From positions 1-10,556 of the forward strand of contig LT642805.1 of the NCBI GenBank assembly GCA_900128585.1: a stretch of DNA of 10,556 nt, written 5' to 3'. The position numbers and the translations under genes were made by a program. The notes under the pieces are model-generated. The model did no database searches, was not told the DNA's origin, and saw only the letters and a program-made list of their open reading frames with translations. Within the stretch, counting starts at the first letter, position 1. Each line of letters opens with the position of its first letter. Of the stretch, positions 1 to 9,200 are shown piece after piece. The stretch is from Stramenopiles sp. TOSAG23-3. Its lineage: Eukaryota > Sar.

Positions 1-21
1 ATCCAGACCTTTATAGCATGA
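1..21 (-). CDS. Candidate continuation exon of the giant protein (partial)
   Basis: If the candidate intron is real, these 21 bases encode seven further residues, Ser-Cys-Tyr-Lys-Gly-Leu-Asp, open to the left edge. The Cys would stand ten residues after the Phe of the LPGF position, against about 12-15 in sister units. The call depends entirely on the intron. Confidence 0.4.
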
Positions 22-79
22 CTAATCTTTTTTCTCAATTTTACATAGAAGGCATATTGTGGCTTCTTCTAAACTACAC
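22..79 (-). other. Candidate 58-nt spliceosomal intron containing the TAG
   Basis: Read on the minus strand, the interval starts GTGTAG at 79 and ends ATTAG at 22. It is in phase 0, contains the only in-frame stop, and by hand count is about 31% GC, poorer than the flanking coding sequence. Removing it joins Arg-Ala to Ser-Cys-Tyr-Lys-Gly-Leu-Asp, which restores a cysteine soon after the LPGF position as in the other units. The donor is not a strong consensus (GTAAGT would be), and I see no clear branch point or pyrimidine tract. The alternative is a true, mid-domain C-terminus. Confidence 0.45.
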
Positions 80-244
80 TGCGCGATTAACCGTTGTAAT
101 CGTAAAGTCTTTCAACGCAAAACTTATCAAGGCGTTTGCCGGTACAAGAGAAGATCCCCTGAAACGATACGTAGCGTTGGTTGTTACCCCAAGGCCGGTT
201 TGACCCAATAGCAGTTCTGAGACCATCAACGAAGAACCGATGGC
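74..244 (-). repeat. Block C unit 6, cut short by the TAG (residues 3411-3466)
   Basis: The unit begins normally: NATYRFRG opening strand, then ALISFALKDF matching the LPGF position. It ends eight residues later at the TAG, before the first Cys, the Trp motif and the second half of the fold. A domain stopped here would lack about 80 residues. Confidence 0.8.
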
Positions 245-3200
245 ATTTGTTTCATCAATTGTTTGTACCTTTGATTTTTGAACCCCTTCATGTGTTACAA
301 AAATTTTAAACCCGTCATAATTTGGCGGGCGGGTAACGTTGGAAACCAAAGATCCAACGTTTGAAACCTTAATAGAGCAATCACTTAGGGGCTCCAAAAC
401 ATCATAGGGGCCCACCGATAAGACCAATTCAGCCGTGCTGGTATTCCACGACGCGGTCCACGTAGAACCCATGCAGCCATGGGCAACTAATGCATTACTA
501 AATGAGATATTAACGCCTGGCAACGTCAAGTGCACGCTAGAGTTTGGCGCAAGACGGTTCCAAGAGTCTAAAGCAAACGAAAGCACCAACGACGTGTCGG
601 TGTGTCCATATCCTGTATTGAAATTAAGCTCTGATCTCAAAAATGCGAACCTTTCACTCGACACTTGGGGATTGTTGCAATTTTTCGTACATGCACATGC
701 TCGTTCATCAATGCATCTTAATGGTAGTTGGCCTAGAACGTGACTGTTCGTGTTTGCATCATTTGTGATGGTCACGGTGGAATTTATCACTGACACGTCA
801 CTCGCAAAAACGCTACTAGAAATGGCGATTTCTGACAATAAAGTGGATTTCCTCAAAAACCCGTATGGAATCGTAAATGTGCAAATGGGGTTTCCTTGAT
901 GCTTTACATTATTCGGTAGACTGAAATGCAGTTCCTGATTTTCTGCTTGCCATGACGCTTCCCAAGTGTCCACAGAAAATGTTCCGCACGTTACAAGCAG
1001 CGATTTAATTTTCTTGTAAGCATACGAGAACTGTGGCATGCCTAAAATTAACTTAGCCCCGGCTTCTAAACTGACGGTGTGCCGAAAGCGGTATGTTATC
1101 CCTGTAACCAAGTCCCCCCTGCTAGTCGGAACATCCCCATTAAAATATATTGCATTATGCTCAAAATATTGCGCAGGGCCTTTGTATACAGAGCCCACAA
1201 CACGATCTTTAGCGACGGGTCGGTTCTCATTTCCTGGTGTTTGGTGATACACGAACATGTCGTTGTAAATATTGTATTGTGTTGGTAAAGTCGTGAACCC
1301 CGTGGCAACCACAAGTTCACAGACAGTTCCTGGACCCAACGCAAGCGTAGGGGAAAAGACCAGCGTGCTTGCTCCAGGTATCCACGTGGTGGACAATGTT
1401 GTATTTGTACAGTTTTTGCCGGTCTGGCCGCTGAGACTTCCCGCAAAGGCAAATCCTACCAATTGAATGGAAATGTTCGTATATGCGGGGATGGTAGCTT
1501 CTGTTCGAAAAGTGTACCTCACAGTCACAAAGGGGCGATAAGGTGTTATGCGCTGGGCACTCAAAAGTAACGTCTTGATAGGTAACGTCCCGATACTTGG
1601 CGATTGAGTGACTGCCGTGGAGGGAACAAGAAGTTCATTGCTGGTACTGTATACGCGCACTATCCATGCAAGGGAATTTTCCGGGTGTGCGGTAGACGGT
1701 GTTGACAAATTGTAGTACTCCAGGTCCATTTGCGACAACTGACTTAAGACAACAGTGCCTGTAAAGGTAAATCGGACAGATGAATCGGCCGGGGAGTACG
1801 TTGCGCTGTACGATGTCCTTGACTGGTGTAAATGTTTGGTGTAATTTGCGAACCCAGGCAATTGCAATTGTATATATCCCACAGGTAAATCTTGCCCCGA
1901 AAGCTTTGTTACATTTAAAGTAAAGGTGATATTTGTTCGCGTAGATTTTTCAGATGACGAAAGCAGTAATATTGACTTTGAAATCTGCTCCCCAATAGCG
2001 CTGGAAGTTCGTTTCTCGTTTGAAACTGGAGAAGTGGTATTACTTTTCAACCCGACTGCAAAATATAGATTAGCAGGCAACTGGTTGCTCTCAAGACCTC
2101 TGGGAGGGGTAATGAAGTCTTTGTTAACGGTCGACAATTTGCAGGTTGTCTTTGGAGATAAGGGTACATCATTACCCGATTGAAACGTTAGCATCTCCGC
2201 CGTAGTATTCCATTCCGCTTTCCAGTTTTTTGCATGCCCACAGCCTTCTTCGGTCAGAGTAAACAACGCCCCGTTTACCGCACGAAAGCCCGGAAGATGC
2301 AACAAAATTTGATGCAACCGAAAATTGTTGGCGCTAAACAAATACGTCAACTTCGTCGCAGTGTAGTTGTAAGGATTTCCCAGGAAAATATCGCTCTTTA
2401 ACATGCTATTGTGCGTTTTCAGCATGGTTTCAGTAAACAGAAAAACAGGACTGATGCCGGAAGCCCGACTATCCACACCGATAGAAACACTAAGAGGCGA
2501 TTTGATACCTTCTCGCGGAGATGCAAGGGGGGTGATCTTTGAGGCTGCCATGTTGTATTCAAGGGTATCTTTATAGGAAAAGTGCCCTGGGAGCATAACA
2601 AAATTTGCAGATGTTCCCAAATCCGTAGACATAAGGATGCGCACGTCCTGCTCGTTTAGGACAGCCGGAGAGGTACAGTGGAAGGTAGTAGGCGTGTACA
2701 TGTCACATGGGACTAGTTTGTCGCCAAATTTGGCACGCATGACGCCTGTGACATAAACTTGTCGGAACACTACGGTGACTTTTGTTCCGCCCTCAATAGA
2801 ACCGTGACGGGGGAAGAACGTTACTGCTTCTGGTTTTTTGTACAAAGTAAAATATTTCGAAGCATCATTTTTGGACTGTACCGATTGGCTTCCATCGAAG
2901 GATAAATACGGCCCTATCATTTGTTTGTTAGCAAACGGTGGCGACGTAGCACCTGCTAAGCTCGGGCTGATATACTGCAAATCTGTGTTCTTTAAATACA
3001 CGCTTGAATCGCTTGAATAAAAGAATAGAGACGCTTCTCGGATTGCACTGTGACCAAAATTTTCTCCACTCAAAAACACGTTCGTATAGCCATTCACGTA
3101 CGCGATGGAAGGGTAGAAAGACATGTATGAAAATATTTCCATGTTAAGGGCCCCTTTCGTTAAATGGCGACTGCCATCAGTGTGAGAGACATTTAACGAT

Positions 3201-6200
3201 GCAATTCCTACCGATGGTGGAACTTTCAAACGTATTAGTGCATCATTATTTGTAAATGCAATAACGTCAGCCTTGGTATTTCCTAACGTGAACACTGGCT
3301 CTGAAGAAACCGAAAAATGGTTTCCATAAACGTATACTAGTATACCATCCGTTCCCTCCCTGTGGACCTCCTCAAAGCTGGTCGAACCAAATAGACCATA
3401 CGATTGGTGCCTCAACCTCGTGTTATTGGAATTTGGTAATACACTCGTGCTGACAGCAGAAAGCGAGGGGGGGTGATATGATAATAAATGCGTTCGTTGA
3501 CTTTCACGCGGAAGGGCAATGGAATGCCCCCCCCCCGCCCCAGCAGAAGATGTGCAGAGGACAAAGGAGGTTGTTGCAACAGTGCACCCGCTTGGCGTGT
3601 ATGGGCCGTAAGAGACACCAAAGAAATTTTTGTCGGCACCAAAGTTAGACCCCTTTATTACGATTAGCTCGTTCCCAGCAGTGTTTAGAAGCGATGGTGA
3701 CACTTCCGTGATAACCGGAGATTCATACTCAAACTGCTGCATCGATTTTACAGAATTTTGAAGGCCTACTTGCACGACAAAGGTATAGTTTTTTCCAAAG
3801 CTATTAGGCAAGTCGGGGCATTGTATTTCTTTATGGTTTTCTGTGATAACGCAATTGGGAATATCTGAACTTGTTTCAACTGCACTGTCTGTCAACAGCA
3901 TGTACTGAGCGTCCCCCTTGGGCTTCAGCTTTACCCGGAATCTAGGGAAGGACACCGCTGGTGACGTCAGCGCTGGTGCTGTAATAAGTTCACCACTGGG
4001 CAGTTGAACTACCAGTTTGTATGCCTCTGGGTCATTTGCCTCTTTGATCGAGGTAGCCTCGATAGTATTGATTTGCAATTTGCAGCGTGTATTTTCACCG
4101 ACGTTTTCGGTAAGTACGCCAGTAACAACCCCGTTACTGTTGTTCACAGAGACCTGATTTGTGCCAACAACGGCAGTAGGAGGACATTTAAGTCCTAATG
4201 ACGAGTGGGATAGATCAAAACCTTCTAGCTGCATCCCTATTTTATCATTTGTGTTCAAAACTGATTTCGTGACAAACTGTATACTCAAAGATATATTTTC
4301 TCCCACGACAGCTTTATCAAATGTGACCCCCCCCTCTATTACTGCAAAAAAACCCAAAGCTGTATTTATGTCAACAATTTGTTTTCCTGTGAGTTGTTTA
4401 TTAGGAGAAAAGAGCGTCGCGTCTATCGTAGACTTTGACGGAACAATAAATACTTTGGGTAGGTTCACATGACAGAGTTGCTGCGCAGCCAATGCGTTTG
4501 AGTTTGATGCAAGAGACAAACCTACAGCCCCTGAGGACTGCCAAGCCCATTTCCACGTCGTATTCCCACAAAATATTACACTAGCTTGGCCTTGGGTAGA
4601 TGCCCCAGCAGCCCGAGCAAAACCGGGGAGAGATACCGTTATGTTATAAGACTCTTCCACGGTTCTTGAAATACGAAATCGAAAAGCGAGGCGGCTAGGT
4701 GCCCCTATACTTACGTTTCCAAAAGAGATGGAGCTCTCCAAAAATTCAGATCCAATCGGTGGTGAGTGACGAATAGGTTGAGCAATTGTGACAAAATTTG
4801 TACACTTTGGCCCCGAACCTGATGCTGCTAGTGTGCGCAATTTAAGATCACGGGCTTGCGGAACGTTGGGCAAAGTAACATGCCCAGCAAATTGTAAAAT
4901 GCACAATTGGCTCATGCCCAAGACTTGAGAGCGAAGGACCAACTTAAAAGAGCAAGAACTGCTCGAGAATGATGAGGGTTTCCAACGAATGTCACTGCCT
5001 GCGCATGAAAGTTCATTTGTGGGAATGGTAGAGCATCCAAATCCGGGTAGGGTGACAGTAATGTTATCGTCTTGCCACAGGTTGCGCGAAAACGAAAACG
5101 TAAGTTTAATGTCACTCTTTGCACCTTCAATTGTCGTATTTAATTCAAGGGAGGTGTGAAGAAATTTTGGGGTCTTTCGAGCAAACTTGTGCCCATCAAC
5201 GTTCACATGTATGTCAAACGTTGACATTTTCGTTTGGCGTTTAAATGGGTCGACAAACGTATGCGAAAATGTTGAAGCACCTGTGTAATTGGATACGTTC
5301 AGACTACCTTGTTCATGAATAGACAAAGTGACAGAATTTTTAATGGCCGTGCCGTCACCAATTTCAGGCTCCACCAAAAAATCATACTCCCCCAGTTTTG
5401 ATAGCCATAGGGCTCCAGCGTAATTTACTGAAAATATAGACTGATCAGCAAGGCTTTCTCCATGGCGATGGGGACAAAACCAGCCAGACGAAGAGAAATC
5501 TACATTTTTCATCCCTACGTACGGAGAATCCGAACACGTAGGATCGTAATACAATGCTCTTAAACCCCTGTGGCGGTGCATCCTTACCCTCATTACCCCA
5601 TTACTGTTGGGGGTCCCAAACTGTGACCCTGTCAAAGTGACTTTGCTGTCTCCTTTCTTGAGGGTTGTCCTTGACACATTCGAGGCATTCCGAATGGTTA
5701 CACTGCTTATTACCGGGCGTGCGTATCTCGTTGTAATGTCCGTAATTGCCGCAGACGCTTGCCCTTCTAGTTCTAGGAACCAACGAAATTGGCCTCCCAC
5801 ACCTGGGGCTGACTGGCATTTAATTATAGTGTTGCCAACAACGCTGCATTTGGGAACATATGGGCCATATTCAGTGCCCAAAAAGTTACTTGAATAATAT
5901 ACGCGAGTTACGTTACTAGTTGCAGCTCCAAATGAATCACCTGTTAAGGTAATTGTTTCGTTGCCTAGCGTGGACAAGCTCGTGTGACCGCTTATAGTGT
6001 TAATTTGTGGTAATGCATATCGAAATTGTTGGGTGGACTTGCTTCCCCCTAGGGCCGCAATAAACACTTGCCACACCATACCAATTCTTCTGTGCAACGG
6101 TTTTGCGCTTACCGTTGTGCATGTCAGCGTATCGACTGTCGCATTCCCCGAGCGAGGAACAATTGCGCAGCCGCTAGCCGTGTATGTTGGACCAGAAGGG

Positions 6201-9200
6201 GCACCATAGGTTGCCGAAACCTCCCATTTTCCTGCCGGTGGGGCTCCTCCAAAATTTACCCCAGTTATGGTAACTTGCGTGCCTCCCAGTGTGTGAAAAT
6301 ATTTGTTGTTCGCGGTAACATTGAATATGATCGATGTGTTGTATTGGGTTTCCGAGTTTTCAGAATATGCACTGGTCAAGTCTTCAATTTGAATTTGCCA
6401 TTTGAAACCGGCCCCCGCTCCTAAGGGGGTAACGCATCGTATTTCCTGATCATACGCATCGTCGTCGTCGGTTATGGTGCAGTTGGACGCCACAAAACTC
6501 AGATTCCTGCTGTTTCTATACCAAGCAGAAATAGAAAGGTTTGCCCCTGATAGATCAGGGCCAAAATGGTTGCCAATAAGAGTGACCACATCCCCCCCGG
6601 CTAGTGAAAGCGCTTTGTGGTCTGTTAGGCTTGTAATGACTGGGCTTTTGTATTGGGCGTACGCACTTGAGAGAGGGCTTTGCTGGCCTTGAACAGTGAC
6701 TTTCCACCTCATTTTGTCTCTCTTATACCCCACTTTCAAAGGCATACTGGTACAATTAATGCGCGTGTGGGCAACGACAACGGTGCAATTGGAGGAGTAC
6801 CAGAACTTAGTACTAGTATTTGAGGTTTCCAAAGCTCTGTTTTCGTACACGGTGTTGAAATATATTGCCGTAGGAAGATCGTAATTACCATTCTCTGGGA
6901 TTGGGCCGAAATTTGACCCCGTTAGCGTTGTATTCGATTGCTCGAAAAGATCCATCCCTTTAGGGTCGATGGGAAGAATCAAATCGATGCTGGGAGCGGT
7001 AAAATTCTTTTGCTCCTGCCATGTAAAACCTTCGTACGCATTGCTGTCCGCTTCGACAACAAGAACTGCAAAATATCTGCCTGTGCCTGCGCCCGACCCG
7101 GTACTATTACAAACAATAAACGAATTGTTTACCAGTCTGCATTTGGACATAAAAATATCCGGCAATCCTGTACTTCTATGGATAACTTGGGGAACAGCAT
7201 CACCGGTGAAATGATTTCCAGTAATCAACGCTACCGTGCTTCCGTCCGTTTCCATAGTGGGCTTCGAAAATTTGCAGTAAGTGTTGTAGATGCTGCTGCT
7301 CGAGTTGGTCGCGTTCTCCTTCATTTCGCAAAATTCCACTTTATGAATCACCGAGGTAACGTAGCCCAACGTGATGTTGAGGTCTGCTGGCACCAGTTTT
7401 TCTATTAGGCTGTTTGCATCCGATTGTTCGCCGGAAAGCAGTTCGACTTTAAAAGGCACAGAGACATATCTGCCAGTGTCAGTGCTCGCCCGCCCCTTTT
7501 TGGGGTTGGACACATTGTTAAAAATTATATTAAAATTGGTCTGTGACGCAATAGCAGAGGGAAATAATATTTCCACTGTATGATTGATATTGCGCTTAAC
7601 GGTGGCGTTTTCACCATTTACCAATACCACAGAAATCGTGTCAGTTTGTATGTTCGGATCAAAAATACAGCGAAAGACATCATTTTCTATGATTTTGTTC
7701 TTGAAAGTTGGAGAGAAGGTATAGTTTATGTTTCTGGCGTCAAGACGGTCAATATTTACAGAGGCTGTTAGCTGCTTCAGCCGAGAAAATCGCTGCGATA
7801 AGTCAGACAGCGAAGTCAGACGGGTACTTAACGATATTTCCAAAGGCGCATATGTTTTGGTATTACTGTTGTACGACTCGCATCGGAATTTCCATCCATT
7901 ATACGTTCTGGCCGCCCGCGGAAGTGTTACGTTCCGAATAGTAATCCTTACCTTGGTTACTTGGAATGTGTCTATCTTTGGGTGAAGCAAAAACGCCCCA
8001 TCAGATGATTTTGAAATAGAGAAAACCATGACTGTGCCTGTGGATATATCGCTCATGGTCACGTTATGGTGTAAAACAGATTTTACACCAAAACCTGCAG
8101 GGAACAGTATCATGAATCGTTTTGTCCCTTGGGTAACGTTGGTTCGATTAACCCCGTTCGTTGAATTTATCAACGGATTTATCATTTCCATTTCGAATGA
8201 CACAGTTGTGTCGTCACCCGTTCGAGCATTGGAGTCTATATTCAGAAGCGTATTTTGATTCGTTGCTTCTATAATAGTGGGGCCGTCAATTGACCCTACA
8301 TCGATTGAATCTCCACCACCACCATTGTTACCTTTCCAATTCGTTGAAACTTTTATGGTGCCTACAGGCCCAGTCACAGCTGGATTATCAAGGATTCCTC
8401 TAACTGAAATATTTAAACTCCTACTCGTCGTTGATATGCACTTCGCGGGAATTGGAAGCACAAGTGTCATTTGTTGCCACGTCCCACTGCTGCTCACATT
8501 GGTGCAAGCAGGATTTCCGTCTGCCGATATTTTGGGAGACAGAGCCGGGACCGTGGGGTTCAAAAGAACGCTAGGGAATTCTATATTGACAGTACTAATG
8601 TTCGCTAACGGGTTAAAGTGCTTGAAAAACAAGTCAAGCCCGACACCCTTGACTCCTGCACCCACGTTGGTCCATTGTAAACTTTGATTGACAAAAGTCA
8701 GAGAGTTTGGTTCAATTTGAAACCCTGTTTTATTCGTACCTATGTCTACTGTGGTCAATCCTTGCACCTTCGTATACACAGTGACATTTCCTGTAGTTGA
8801 CATACTCCTTGGCGGAGTCCTGATGCGAAAGACTTGGAGCTTCAACTCCACCGAATTTTTTGGAATTGACGATGTTAACCCAGAGCATTTTATGCTCCGT
8901 TGTGAGGCAGCGCAGGTAACGGCATTTGAGGCACTCGTTCCAGCGTGCGTAAGAAGCCCTGATTGTATTGCTGTCAAGTCGAAGCCGTCACCTTGTAAAT
9001 ATTTATCGGGCTCAATGTATATTTCCGATTCCGAATTCACGGGGTTTGTGATGTCAAATGTTACGGAAAGGGTTGCCATCTCTCCACCAATAGTATTGTT
9101 AAGGCTAAGCATTACATTTTTCAGTTCTCCAGGAGCAACGTCCGGGAGATTTCCGAAACCTTCCACTGTTTCATCCGCCAATACGTACTGCCCATTATTT

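Noticed and set aside
1-79. A frameshift instead of an intron as the reason for the mid-domain stop.
   Set aside because: The +1 frame past the stop reads about 19 residues to another TAG with three cysteines and no Trp motif, unlike any unit, and the remaining frame stops at once. A frameshift therefore does not restore the repeat, while the candidate splice restores a Cys near the expected position.
1112-1120. An Arg-Gly-Asp triplet in block C unit 4, as in integrin ligands.
   Set aside because: A tripeptide is expected by chance in a protein of this length. It is single, lies near the start of a repeat, and sister units lack it.
3470-3550. Possible frameshift at a ten-base G tract (plus-strand C10 at 3527-3536) in TIG domain 7, where the -1 frame reads PFRVKVN, like a TIG closing strand.
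   Set aside because: The annotated frame after the tract reads AGAGGGHS, a Gln at the expected distance and the SY-x-PP junction, which fits the TIG pattern, and it joins the next TIG in the same frame. The other two frames soon reach stops. The length of the tract is still worth confirming in reads.
6545-6560. A 7-bp inverted repeat with a 2-nt loop, as a possible regulatory hairpin.
   Set aside because: It is short, inside TIG domain 3 coding sequence, with no tract or gene boundary nearby, and is probably chance.
6938-7408. A 156-codon plus-strand open frame.
   Set aside because: It lies antisense to block A unit 7 and TIG domains 1-2, has no recognisable protein features and no separate regulatory context. 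It is treated as a shadow.
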